Of a stretch of DNA of 64,000 nucleotides, positions 14,608-24,041 are shown piece by piece (position 1 is the first letter of the stretch; every line of letters starts with the position of its first letter). The DNA comes from an uncultured Chloroflexota bacterium (GTDB taxonomy: Bacteria > Chloroflexota > Dehalococcoidia > Lucifugimonadales > UBA1127): NCBI GenBank assembly GCA_913045315.1, contig CAJWQJ010000001.1, forward strand, positions 62,001 to 126,000. Reading direction: 5' to 3'. The notes under the pieces are model-generated. The model was not told where the DNA came from, did not search any database, and worked only from the letters and a program-made list of their open reading frames with translations. The position numbers and the translations under genes are program-made.

Positions 14608-17352
14608 TCATTCTAGATCTGCTAAAGAGTCTCCAGATTTAATTGTTATTCTAAGTGGTACACTAAAATTTATGTTTTTTGAGAATTCATCAAATACATT
14701 TTCCATGCTTTTTTTAAGTTTAACACTTAAGAGTTCTATTTCCTCATTTGGTGCTTCAAAAACAAGTTCATCATGAATTTGAAGTACCATTGAGGTTTTC
14801 ATTTTTGAAGAGACAAGCTCTTTTGTTATTGATAACATGGCAAGTTTAAATATTTCAGCAGCTGTACCTTGAATGGGCATATTGATTGCAAATCGTTCGT
14901 TAGCAGATCGAACTACGGAATTAGCGGACAATATCTCAGGAATATAACTTTTTCTTCCATGTAACGTTTGTGCATAACCAAAAGTTCTCGCAAAATCTAT
15001 CGTTGATTCTTGATAAGCCTTTAAAGTAGGAAATTGATTAAAATAATGTTCAATAAATTCTGCACCTGATTCTATAGAGAGTTCTGTTTGTTGTGAAATC
15101 CCATAAGCACTAACCCCATAGGCAACTCCAAAGTTGAGAACCTTAGCAACTCTACGCATTTCTTCTGTAACTTGATCGATTTGAACGTTATATATGAGGG
15201 AAGCTGTTGATGCATGAATATCTAATTCTTTTAGAAAAACATTAATCATGTTTGGATCTTGAGATAGGTGTGCCAATACTCTGAGTTCGATTTGTGAATA
15301 ATCAGCAGATATTAATTTGTGATCGGAACTTGTTACTTGAAATGCTTTACGTATTTCTCGTCCTTGACTTGTTCTAATAGGGATATTCTGAAGATTGGGC
15401 TCACTTGAAGAAAATCGACCTGTTGATGAACCAGTCTGGTTATAAATAGTGTGAATCCTTTTAGTTTTTGTGTTTACCATTTTTGGCAAGGATTCAACAT
15501 AGGTTGACTTCAGCTTGCTTAATTGACGTGAGTGTAATATTAACTGAATGACTGGATGATAATTTTGCAAAGATTCAAGAATTGCAGCATTTGTAGAGTA
15601 ATTGCCATTTCTTGTTTTTTTTGGCTTAGCTCCAGTAAATGTTTTTTCGTGTAGTTTCATTTCGTCGAAGAGCACCTCTCCGAGTTGTTTGGGTGAAGCT
15701 ATATTGAAATCGTGTCCAACAATATTAAATATTTGGGTGTTGGTTGTATTTAATTCAGAGGTAAATTTTTTGTTGAGCTCTTGCAGAAGCGTTGCATCTA
15801 AATGGATACCATAAAATTGCATTTCAACCACTATAGGTACTAATGGGAGCTCGATATCACAATAGAGGTTATTTAGTTCAGCATGATCTAATTCCTTGTC
15901 AAGTTTTTCCCATAATCGATACGTGTAATCTGCTTGAATACATGTATTTAGAAAGTGGTTTTTGTTTGCAAATAACGTTCCCTCAAAAGAAGTATTGTTT
16001 AGTTCTTGTATTGGCATTTCAATACCTAAACATGTATATGTTAAGTCTTTAATTTGATTTGTTTTGTAACCTAAAAGATGTCCTGCTAAACTTACATCAA
16101 ATTTTAATTTCGGAATCGTAAATCCATTATTTTTTAAGATAGTAAGATCTAAGTTGCCATTGTAAAAACAAAGGTCAATTCCAGGAATAGATAATATTGC
16201 TTGAGCAAAATGTTTATTTATAGCACTTTCTTCTACTGAAATATATTTAGCCTTGGTAACCCCTGTAGAAATTGCAATGCCAATTAAGACATTTCCCATT
16301 GGATGCTCTTTCGAGCTAACATTTTCCGCAGGAACATAATTGAGAGATATGCTAGCCTTATTTGTTTTTATGCATAAATCCATAAGAATTTCTAATTCTT
16401 CCTCATTGGAAACCTGTGAATAGTTTTGTGGAGACAATTCTGGAATATTATCTGGATTGTTTTTCTCTATCGTGTATATTTCAGGCAACCTATTCACGAG
16501 ACTCGAAAATTCAAAGTGATTTAATTTTGTTATAGCTTTTGTTCTATCGAAGTTTTGTAGAGTAGCTTCTTCAATATTTATATTGACAGGTGCTGTTTGT
16601 AATATTTTCACTAACTCCTGCCCTTGATATGCAGCAAATTTATGATCTTGGAGAAGTGTTTTCGGTCTGGATTCAATTTGATCAATATTTGAATATATGT
16701 TTCCAAGTGTTCCGTACTTTAATAAAAGTGGTGTTGCTGTTTTATCTCCCATTCCAGGAATTCCTGGAATATTATCGGATTTATCCCCACAAATTGCTTT
16801 TAGATCTATCAGTTGTTCAGGTTCTAGTCCTGAGTATCGTTCTCTAACTTTTGCAGGATTGTATAAGGTCTGCTTTCCCATGTTTTGTTGCATCAATACA
16901 CCAACTGAATCAGAAACAAGCTGAAGAAGATCTGAATCCCCTGTCATTATTATGGTTTTTAATCCATGATTTGTAGCTTGTGCAGATAATGTTCCTAGAA
17001 TGTCGTCAGCTTCATATCCGTCAAGTTCGTAGAATGGTGTATTTAATGCTGATAATAATTCCTTTACTAATGGAAATTGGGATCGGAGTTCATCTGGGCT
17101 GCTTGGTCTGTTTGCTTTGTATTCTGAATAAATATCAGATCTGAATGTAGGGGCTGGCGTATCAAACGCTACAGCTAGATGAGTAGGTTTAATATTTTGA
17201 ATTGCTCCAAATAGCATTTGAGCGAATCCATATACTCCCCTTACATCCTCTCCGGTTTTACGTATAGTTAAGGGCCTTTGTATGGCATAAAATGCTCTGT
17301 GAACAAGGGCGTGACCATCTATTAATAAAACTGTATCTTGTATTTTTGACAT
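14608..17352 (-). CDS. polA: DNA polymerase I
   Basis: The 914-residue enzyme contains an N-terminal 5' nuclease (LLIDGHALVHRAFYAI, YKANRPSSPDELR, MTGDSDLLQL), a central 3'-5' exonuclease-like domain, and a family A polymerase with motif A SADYSQIELRVLAHLSQD, motif B RRVAKVLNFGVAYGVSAYG and motif C LQIHDELVFEAP. The exonuclease motif I residues (DxE) are replaced by SISLNY, so proofreading is probably lost, as in Taq polymerase. The protein fills gaps and removes RNA primers during replication and repair. It lies upstream of ffh by 85 nt. Confidence 0.96.
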   Translation of the reverse strand: MSKIQDTVLLIDGHALVHRAFYAIQRPLTIRKTGEDVRGVYGFAQMLFGAIQNIKPTHLAVAFDTPAPTFRSDIYSEYKANRPSSPDELRSQFPLVKELLSALNTPFYELDGYEADDILGTLSAQATNHGLKTIIMTGDSDLLQLVSDSVGVLMQQNMGKQTLYNPAKVRERYSGLEPEQLIDLKAICGDKSDNIPGIPGMGDKTATPLLLKYGTLGNIYSNIDQIESRPKTLLQDHKFAAYQGQELVKILQTAPVNINIEEATLQNFDRTKAITKLNHFEFSSLVNRLPEIYTIEKNNPDNIPELSPQNYSQVSNEEELEILMDLCIKTNKASISLNYVPAENVSSKEHPMGNVLIGIAISTGVTKAKYISVEESAINKHFAQAILSIPGIDLCFYNGNLDLTILKNNGFTIPKLKFDVSLAGHLLGYKTNQIKDLTYTCLGIEMPIQELNNTSFEGTLFANKNHFLNTCIQADYTYRLWEKLDKELDHAELNNLYCDIELPLVPIVVEMQFYGIHLDATLLQELNKKFTSELNTTNTQIFNIVGHDFNIASPKQLGEVLFDEMKLHEKTFTGAKPKKTRNGNYSTNAAILESLQNYHPVIQLILHSRQLSKLKSTYVESLPKMVNTKTKRIHTIYNQTGSSTGRFSSSEPNLQNIPIRTSQGREIRKAFQVTSSDHKLISADYSQIELRVLAHLSQDPNMINVFLKELDIHASTASLIYNVQIDQVTEEMRRVAKVLNFGVAYGVSAYGISQQTELSIESGAEFIEHYFNQFPTLKAYQESTIDFARTFGYAQTLHGRKSYIPEILSANSVVRSANERFAINMPIQGTAAEIFKLAMLSITKELVSSKMKTSMVLQIHDELVFEAPNEEIELLSVKLKKSMENVFDEFSKNINFSVPLRITIKSGDSLADLE

Positions 17353-17514
17353 TACTAAATTTTATTCCTTGGTAGATTAACGTGAGACAAATTAATATTA
17401 ATAAAACAGTATGTTTTTAAATATTTTACAAACATAGTATAGCGAGTTACTGTTGCAGACAAGAAACTTTTAAAAGGAAAAACTACTATTATTTTACAGG
17501 ATACCCATGACAAA

Positions 17515-18228
17515 TTGCGTATTAAGCAACTCTATGAAGATTTTGTAGAGATCTCTTTGGAAACCTGTACATCACCAAGTGCAGGAACTGGCAATCTTGC
17601 TCGTATTTATACCTTTGAACAATTAAAGTCGATAAATGGTAATGTAATTTCTATGGCTATGGGAAGTGGAAACCCAACGAATTTTGTGAACTTCCATCAA
17701 GGTGATTTCGTAGTTGATATAGGTTGTGGAATAGGAATGGATTGTTTTTTAGCTTCTAAGATAGTTGGTCCTAATGGTTTTGTTCTTGGAATTGACATTA
17801 CTTCCCAGATTATCAATTTTGCTCATTCAGAAATGAAGAAGATGAACGCCAAAAATCTTTATTTTATTAATGGAGATATGCAATTATTACCAATAAAATC
17901 GGAAATTGTCGATGTTGTTATGGGTAATTTTTCACTAAGTTGCTTGCCACAACCCGAGTCCATTTTTCCTGAAATATTTCGAGTTTTAAAGCAAGGTGCT
18001 TCTGTATGCATTTCTGATATGATTCTAAATAGTAGTGACCAAAACGAAAAAAAGCCAAGCCTTATTTGGCCTTTTTCAGTGGCAAACATTTTTGATGCTG
18101 ATCTATATATTTCAAGCCTTAAAAAGGCTGGCTTTTGTGAAATATCAATTCATGAACTAGGAACGATTCAAATAAACCAAGGTCGTATTCAAAGCATTAC
18201 TATTTCTGGCAAAAAACCTATTCAATAA
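17515..18228 (+). CDS. ArsM-like class I SAM-dependent methyltransferase
   Basis: The methyltransferase core shows motif I FVVDIGCGIGMDCFLASKI, motif II GIDITSQIINFA, an acidic INGDMQLLP and FRVLKQGASVCISDMI, closest in pattern to arsenite S-adenosylmethyltransferases (NPT before motif I, GxDCFLA, RVLKxG). Cys residues occur in IGCGIGMDCF and in SLSCLP, but the usual N-terminal Cys pair of ArsM is not clear, so arsenic methylation is only a possibility. The annotated start is TTG at 17515. Homology-like sequence and an AAAAGGA site at 17472-17478 point to a start at one of two ATT codons at 17488-17493. Its 3' end overlaps the convergent coiled-coil gene by 11 nt. Confidence 0.75.
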   Translation: MRIKQLYEDFVEISLETCTSPSAGTGNLARIYTFEQLKSINGNVISMAMGSGNPTNFVNFHQGDFVVDIGCGIGMDCFLASKIVGPNGFVLGIDITSQIINFAHSEMKKMNAKNLYFINGDMQLLPIKSEIVDVVMGNFSLSCLPQPESIFPEIFRVLKQGASVCISDMILNSSDQNEKKPSLIWPFSVANIFDADLYISSLKKAGFCEISIHELGTIQINQGRIQSITISGKKPIQ

Positions 18229-18748
18229 TTTGTGTTGCTTCTATTTGATCCAGGCTGTCTAGACCTCGTCGAACGCTGTTTAATACAATTGAAAGATGTT
18301 GTTCAAGATCTTTCAGGGTTTGTTTGGCGTACTGGTTTGCTTCCTCTATCCTGTTTTCGCCAAATGATTCAGCCTCTTGCATGGCTTTATGAGCTTTTCT
18401 TTGTGCATCTTGAAGTAAAGCGTCAGCATGTTCTTTAGCATCAGACAATAGTTCTTCGGATTTTTGTGTTGCTTCTTTTGTGATTTCGTTTTCGTTAACT
18501 AAATCTTTAGATTCTTCTTCTGCAGCGGTTTTAATTCTTCTTCCTTCAAGCAACGCCTGATTAAGAAGAGCTTCTCGTTTGTCTAAAACACTTTCTGCTT
18601 CTTGTATGTCGTTTGGAATATCCGAACGCATCAAGCTGACAAGCTCGAGAAGCACATCCAAATCCATTAAAACCTTTCTGGTTCTAGGGAGTCTCCCCGC
18701 AGAGGAAGCTATTGTTTCTAACCGGTCTATATGGGTTAATATATTCAT
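18218..18748 (-). CDS. DivIVA-like coiled-coil protein
   Basis: The 176-residue product is almost wholly helical: a short N-terminal segment (MNILTHIDRLETIASSAGRL), a central charged coiled coil rich in E, K and A (AKEHADALLQDAQRKAHKAM), and a C-terminal helix. This resembles DivIVA/ATP synthase b-like proteins found next to coaD in Gram-positive bacteria and Chloroflexota. A role in cell-pole or envelope organisation is possible but not shown. It lies 26 nt downstream of coaD. Confidence 0.7.
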   Translation of the reverse strand: MNILTHIDRLETIASSAGRLPRTRKVLMDLDVLLELVSLMRSDIPNDIQEAESVLDKREALLNQALLEGRRIKTAAEEESKDLVNENEITKEATQKSEELLSDAKEHADALLQDAQRKAHKAMQEAESFGENRIEEANQYAKQTLKDLEQHLSIVLNSVRRGLDSLDQIEATQIIE

Positions 18749-18774
18749 GAGTCTCCTTTCATTATCGACCTATA

Positions 18775-19263
18775 TTATTCCGTTTGGAATTGCAATTTAT
18801 TTTTCAGTGCGGTTTCTACTTCTTTAGGAACAAAATTCGAAATATCTCCATTAAGTTCGACAACCTCTTTTAATCTTGATGAGCTAAGAAATTGCCACTC
18901 AAGTTTTGTTATAAAATAGACAGCCTCTAATTCTGGCGCTAGGTAAGAATTCATAAGTGCCATATCGAACTCAAATTCAAAATCTGTCCCTGATCGTAAT
19001 CCACGAAAAGTAACTTGTGCGCCTGCCTTTTTAGCGAATTCAACTACTAAACCTGTGAATGGAACAATTTCTATGTTAGGAATGTGACTTAACGCTTTTT
19101 GACACAGATCGATTCTTTCCTCAGTTGAGAAAACCACACGTTTTGGAGAGTCTGCATATACTGCAATTAGTATACGATCAAAAAGTTTGCTTGCTCTCTC
19201 CGCAATATCGATATGTCCATTAGTTATTGGGTCAAAAGTTCCAGGATAAAGTGCAAGTACCAT
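18775..19263 (-). CDS. coaD: Phosphopantetheine adenylyltransferase
   Basis: This enzyme transfers AMP from ATP to 4'-phosphopantetheine, the penultimate step of coenzyme A synthesis. The 162-residue protein has the nucleotidyltransferase motif YPGTFDPITNGHIDIAERA (TxNGH), the RGLRSGTDFEFEF segment, and the SSSRLKEVVELNGDIS region that contacts ATP. Length is normal. It forms a minus-strand unit with rsmD upstream (12-nt gap), an arrangement common in many bacteria. Confidence 0.96.
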   Translation of the reverse strand: MVLALYPGTFDPITNGHIDIAERASKLFDRILIAVYADSPKRVVFSTEERIDLCQKALSHIPNIEIVPFTGLVVEFAKKAGAQVTFRGLRSGTDFEFEFDMALMNSYLAPELEAVYFITKLEWQFLSSSRLKEVVELNGDISNFVPKEVETALKNKLQFQTE

Positions 19264-19275
19264 TTATTTAATCCT

Positions 19276-19830
19276 TTATTCTCGTATATAGATTTTTAGT
19301 AAAGTTTCACCGTACGTAGCAGATCTTATTTGACTAAGGCTCCCGAGTTTTTCAGGAAACTCTAATGGCTTACTGTGTTCTAAAACCAATATGCCACCAG
19401 TATTCAAAATAAGTGAATGTGCAAGATTTTCTAATATTTCATTTGTGTTTGGATATGAATATGGAGGATCCATAGTTATTAGATCATATGGACCTGTAAG
19501 CAGAGGGATTTTTTTTTCAACTTTGGATTGATGCACCTTACTGATGGAAGCAAATCCTAATTCTTTTAAATTGCTAGTAATAGTTTTGCAATTTAAAACA
19601 TTTTCCTCGACCGTATCTAAGTAAACGGCACCACGACTCAATGCTTCAATACCAAGGGCCCCAGTACCAGCAAAAAGGTCAAGTGCGAGAGGGTTTACCA
19701 GATAGGGAGAGATAATATTAAATATTGCACTTCGCACAAGTGAAGTGGTCGGTCTCAATCCAGGTCTGGAATGAAACCGTACAAGACGATTTTTTACGAT
19801 TCCGCCAGTTATACGTATATCTCTCATCAT
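19276..19830 (-). CDS. rsmD: 16S rRNA (guanine(966)-N2)-methyltransferase RsmD
   Basis: The 184-residue protein carries IRITGGIVKNRLV at the N-terminus, RPTTSLVRSAIFNII, the SAM motif ALDLFAGTGALGIEALSRGA and the catalytic MDPPYSYP (DPPY). RsmD methylates G966 of 16S rRNA. Either of the first two Met codons could start it. Located directly before coaD. Confidence 0.95.
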   Translation of the reverse strand: MMRDIRITGGIVKNRLVRFHSRPGLRPTTSLVRSAIFNIISPYLVNPLALDLFAGTGALGIEALSRGAVYLDTVEENVLNCKTITSNLKELGFASISKVHQSKVEKKIPLLTGPYDLITMDPPYSYPNTNEILENLAHSLILNTGGILVLEHSKPLEFPEKLGSLSQIRSATYGETLLKIYIRE

Positions 19831-20067
19831 TTACCATTAGCTCAGTATCGCTTTGTTACTATCCTGAGCGCTGATCATTTTGAAGTGGTTTTATCCCACT
19901 GTGTTCGGTTCAAAATTTTATCACTTGTATACATTAATTGTAAAGTGAAGCATTATTTTGGAATTAAGTAAATTATAATTTACTTAATAAATTGGTGTGA
20001 AATTCTAATATATTGTGAATTGTATTGCTGTGTTAGTATTCAACAAAGAATTTATAAGTGAAGTGCC

Positions 20068-22107
20068 ATGATTAATAAATGGATTCAGCAAGATGTTATA
20101 GCTATTGATGACCCTGTTGACCTTTTGGTTTACCAAACTCGTTTGGTCGGTTCAGATGATTCATTAGTAATTGGAGGTGGTGGCAATACTTCATTAAAAA
20201 CAAAAGAAATTGATTGGCGAGGGGATGAAATTGAAGTTTTGAGGGTAAAGGGTACTGGTGCTAATTTAATTAATATTACGCGCAATCAGTTTCCAGGCCT
20301 TAGGCTCCAAGATCTAAAGAATCTTTTTGACAAGAGCATTATGACGGATGAGGAAATGGTTGAATATCTCGATAGGTCCTTGATAGAATTGGACTCTGGT
20401 AGACCGTCTATAGAAACCCTTCTACACGCATTTGTTCCTCGTATAAGTATTCTTCATAGTCATGCAGATGCAATTCTTTCTTTAACAAATAACAATCAAT
20501 CTAGAGTAAATTTGAAAAAGGTTTTTGGTAACGATTTAGGGGTTGTAGCCTATAAAAGACCTGGTTTTTTATTATCAAAAGAGGTTGGAAAAGCTGCTCT
20601 GAAAAACGATAATTTACGTGGTGTTGTTTTGATAAATCATGGTTTAGTAACTTGGGGTGATACCCCGAAGGAATCATATGATTCTCATATAGAACTAGTT
20701 AACAGGGCTGAAAAATTTATAGAAGACAATAAATCATTTTCCATAACCAATCCCCACAATTCGAAAAACAACAAACTAAACCGTAATTTTGTGAAGATAA
20801 TTGCCCCTGTTTTAAGAGGTCTAGTGAGTCGTGAAGAAAGGTTTATTTTAAACTTCGACAACAATGATGATATTTTGAAATTTGTTAACGGTGATAAGGG
20901 TAAATTATTAAGTCGTCTTGGTGCTGCTACTCCAGATCATCTTTTGGTTACAAAACGTAATCCTCTGTGGATAGATATTCTTGAAAAACATTCACCAAGA
21001 GAGATTTATAATAGTATAAATACTAGCATTAATGCTTTTACTAGGAATTATTCTAATTGGTTCCATCGATATAATCATTACAATGTTTCAATGAAGACTA
21101 AAGAACCTAGAGTGGTTTTAATCCCTGGTGTAGGAATGTGGACTCTAGGTAAAGATGCAATCACAGCTTCTACTGTTAATAAAATATATAATCATACCAT
21201 TAGTATTATTAATAATGCAGAATCTATTGGCTCCTATAAATCCCTAAAGCCTAAAGATGTATATGATGCAGAATACTGGCCTCTTGAAATGTATAAATTA
21301 ACACTTGCTCCGCCTGAGATGGAGCTTAGTAGAAGAATAGCGTTGGTTACAGGTGGTGCGAGTGGCATTGGCAGGGCTATAGCTCGTAGATTGGCTGCAG
21401 CAGGTGCTCACGTTGTTGTTTCTGATATGGATCTGTCTGGTGCCCAATTAGTTGCAAATGAAATAGTTTCAAAGCATGGATCCATGAAAGCAATAGCAAT
21501 TGAAATGGATGTCTCTAAGCCGATACAAGTCGAAAAAGCATTTGAACAACTAATTTATGCTTACGGAGGTTTAGATATTCTTGTATCAAATGCAGGAATT
21601 GCTAGATGGGGATCTATGACGGATATTACTCAACAAGATTGGAACGATAGTATTTCGATAAACACTACTGGACATTGGTTAGTTGCAAAAGAGGCACTTA
21701 AAATTATGCAACCACAAGGTCTTGGCGGAAGCATAGTTATTATAGGAACCAAAAATATAACTTCACCTGGCAAAGAATTTGGAGCATATAGTGTTTCAAA
21801 AGCGGCAGCAGGACAACTTGCAAGAGTTTTGGCACTTGAAAATGGTAAGTATAAAATAAGAGTAAACACTGTAAATCCTGACGCTGTCTTTAAAGATTCA
21901 CAGTTATGGTCTTCTGAGATTCGAGAACAAAGAGCTGAGGCACACGGAATACCCGTTGATGAAATAGAAGAATTTTATGTACAAAGGAATTTGTTAAAAG
22001 TTAATGTTTCAGCTGAAGATGTTGCGGAAACGGTTTTGTTTTTAGCTAGTGATAGATCATCTAGAACGACGGGTGCGGTTATTCCTGTAGATGGAGGCTT
22101 ACAATAG
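20068..22107 (+). CDS. Bifunctional class II aldolase / short-chain dehydrogenase (RhaD/YuxG-like)
   Basis: The 679 residues hold two domains. Residues ~1-420 are a class II aldolase: LVIGGGGNTSLKT, then IETLLHAFVPRISILHSHAD with the zinc-binding HxH, and VVLINHGLVTWGD. Residues ~425-679 are an SDR: ALVTGGASGIGRAIARRLA, SNAGIA, and the catalytic AYSVSKAA, ending in PVDGG. Such fusions split rhamnulose-1-phosphate (or a related deoxy-sugar phosphate) and oxidise the resulting lactaldehyde. No rhamnose isomerase or kinase lies beside it, so the sugar is uncertain. It is transcribed divergently from rsmD across a 237-nt gap in which I see no further gene. Confidence 0.88.
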   Translation: MINKWIQQDVIAIDDPVDLLVYQTRLVGSDDSLVIGGGGNTSLKTKEIDWRGDEIEVLRVKGTGANLINITRNQFPGLRLQDLKNLFDKSIMTDEEMVEYLDRSLIELDSGRPSIETLLHAFVPRISILHSHADAILSLTNNNQSRVNLKKVFGNDLGVVAYKRPGFLLSKEVGKAALKNDNLRGVVLINHGLVTWGDTPKESYDSHIELVNRAEKFIEDNKSFSITNPHNSKNNKLNRNFVKIIAPVLRGLVSREERFILNFDNNDDILKFVNGDKGKLLSRLGAATPDHLLVTKRNPLWIDILEKHSPREIYNSINTSINAFTRNYSNWFHRYNHYNVSMKTKEPRVVLIPGVGMWTLGKDAITASTVNKIYNHTISIINNAESIGSYKSLKPKDVYDAEYWPLEMYKLTLAPPEMELSRRIALVTGGASGIGRAIARRLAAAGAHVVVSDMDLSGAQLVANEIVSKHGSMKAIAIEMDVSKPIQVEKAFEQLIYAYGGLDILVSNAGIARWGSMTDITQQDWNDSISINTTGHWLVAKEALKIMQPQGLGGSIVIIGTKNITSPGKEFGAYSVSKAAAGQLARVLALENGKYKIRVNTVNPDAVFKDSQLWSSEIREQRAEAHGIPVDEIEEFYVQRNLLKVNVSAEDVAETVLFLASDRSSRTTGAVIPVDGGLQ

Positions 22108-22125
22108 GAGAGGATCCTGGTCGGA

Positions 22126-22617
22126 TTAAGAACCATTAACTATTTCAAAAGCTTCCAAAGCTAGTTCTATAACGTCATCAGGTGGATGAAGAGGTTTTTC
22201 AAGATCCGAATTAAGAGGACTTCTATTTAAAAGCATATCCTTACTTACCCAAACCCACCCAGTAGGTAAGTTTATTATTTCCATTTTTGGCTTACAAGCA
22301 TAAATTAAATCAATGTGTTCATGGTTTCCATTATCTGGATCATTGATATTTTCTATTAGAATTGCCATAGGAGAAAATATTCTTTTAGGTTCGGAAAACT
22401 TTGAATTGAAGTCATTTCCCTTAACTACAACCAATATACCTGTTTCTTCAAAAATTTCTCTAGTGACTGCTTGAACTGGATCTTCGTTTTTGTTGATGTG
22501 ACCGCCTGGAGGAAGCCAAGCCTTAACTTTTTTGTGCCAGTGTAGCAAAGTGTAGTTTTTGTGAATTACAAATCCTGTGGCGGTAAAATGCCGTTCAATC
22601 TGCTGATTTTTTTCCAT
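22126..22617 (-). CDS. Nudix hydrolase
   Basis: A complete Nudix box runs from G39 to I61: GGHINKNEDPV, then REIFEETGI, matching GX5EX7REUXEEXGU. The 163-residue protein hydrolyses a nucleoside diphosphate linked to some group; the substrate is not evident. A C-terminal extension with WVSKDMLLNRSPL follows the domain. It is convergent with the aldolase/SDR gene, 18 nt apart. Confidence 0.92.
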   Translation of the reverse strand: MEKNQQIERHFTATGFVIHKNYTLLHWHKKVKAWLPPGGHINKNEDPVQAVTREIFEETGILVVVKGNDFNSKFSEPKRIFSPMAILIENINDPDNGNHEHIDLIYACKPKMEIINLPTGWVWVSKDMLLNRSPLNSDLEKPLHPPDDVIELALEAFEIVNGS

Positions 22618-22789
22618 TTCTGTTACCCTCTATTTGAACCTATTTTCATATTTGCAAAGTTTTTTTACAATCATATGAAAATTTATTTTAAATAACACAT
22701 ATTGTTTTTCTATTATTCATTCATGGTTGCTCGTTGGAGTAATTATAGTGTACTCTTGAGTAAAGGGTTCAAAGTTTCCCTTTTATAGG

Positions 22790-24025
22790 ATGGTTATTTA
22801 CCCAATGTCGTCAAATCTTCGAGTTGCTTTATTCTCTTTTCATTCAAGCCCAGTTGCTACTCTTGGTCTAGGAAATGCCGGTGGCATGAACGTATATATT
22901 TATTATCTTTCTAAATTTCTTGGCTCTATGGGTATAGATGTAGATATTTTCACTCGCTGCAATGATAAGAATTCGGTTGGCATTTTTTTTCTATTCCCCA
23001 AAGTGCGATTAATTAATATATTCGACCCAAATATTAAAAATGACAAAGCTTCTATTTCAAACGGGATAAATGCTTTTATACAAGAAGTTTTAAATTTTAC
23101 TTTGTTGCATGAAATTAGATACGATATTATTCATAGTCACTATTGGCTATCTGGTATAATCGGCAAAAAATTGTCGAATCAATGGAATGTTCCTCACGTT
23201 ACTACTTTTCATACTGTAGGCGATATAAAAAACATATGCTTCATGAGCCAAGTTGAAAAAAATGAAAGAATACTTGCTGAAAGGATGATTGCCTTTAATG
23301 CAGATTCAATAGTTGCTGCAGATACTCATGAAATTCAATTTTTGTCCAGAGCCTACCGAATCCCTATTGATAATTTTACATTAACTTCTGGTGGGGTTGA
23401 TTTATCGATGTTTTATCCAATTAATAAACTTGAAGCTCGAGAAAAATTGAGCCTTGGTAACGAAAAAATTTTATTAAGTGTTGGAAGACTTGATCCTATA
23501 AAAGGTTTTGATCTTTTACTGGAGGCAGCTTCATTAATTCAAGATTATCATGATATAAAAATAATAATTATTGGTGGAAATTCGTCCGAAGATTTGGAAT
23601 CACAAAAACTCTATGAGATTGCCTCACAACTAGGAATTAGTGAAAATATCTGTTTTCAGAATGCTGTTGAACAGAATGTTTTAGCATATTATTACGCCTC
23701 TGCTGATATACTAACAATACCATCTTATTATGAAAGTTTTGGTTTGATTGCTCTTGAAGCTATGGCATGTGGGCTCCCTGTTGTTGCTATGCGCACAGGA
23801 GGTTTGGCCAATTTGATTACCCATGGACAAACAGGATTATTAGTTGGCAAGAGATCATCACGTATATTTGCGTCTGCTATATTGACGTTGTTAAATAATG
23901 AATCCCTTCGGTTCAGAATGGGCCAAAATGGCATTGAATATGCATCAACTTTTACTTGGACTAGAGTTGCTCAATCTGTAAAGACAACATATGAAAAACT
24001 TGTTGGTTTACATCTACCAGTGTGA
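22790..24025 (+). CDS. GT4 family glycosyltransferase (MshA/sucrose-phosphate synthase-like)
   Basis: This is a retaining GT-B transferase of 411 residues. The N-terminal half has LGNAGGMNVYIYYLSKFLG and IHSHYWLSGIIG. The C-terminal half has ILLSVGRLDPIKGFDLLLEA and the nucleotide-sugar motif IPSYYESFGLIALEAMACG. The GGMNVY and HSHYWLSG motifs are typical of MshA and sucrose-phosphate synthase types. The acceptor cannot be told. The start at 22790 or Met6 (22805) is not decided; AGGATGG is near both. It lies 16 nt before the DUF502 gene. Confidence 0.9.
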   Translation: MVIYPMSSNLRVALFSFHSSPVATLGLGNAGGMNVYIYYLSKFLGSMGIDVDIFTRCNDKNSVGIFFLFPKVRLINIFDPNIKNDKASISNGINAFIQEVLNFTLLHEIRYDIIHSHYWLSGIIGKKLSNQWNVPHVTTFHTVGDIKNICFMSQVEKNERILAERMIAFNADSIVAADTHEIQFLSRAYRIPIDNFTLTSGGVDLSMFYPINKLEAREKLSLGNEKILLSVGRLDPIKGFDLLLEAASLIQDYHDIKIIIIGGNSSEDLESQKLYEIASQLGISENICFQNAVEQNVLAYYYASADILTIPSYYESFGLIALEAMACGLPVVAMRTGGLANLITHGQTGLLVGKRSSRIFASAILTLLNNESLRFRMGQNGIEYASTFTWTRVAQSVKTTYEKLVGLHLPV

Positions 24026-24041
24026 TATATATTCTTAAGCC

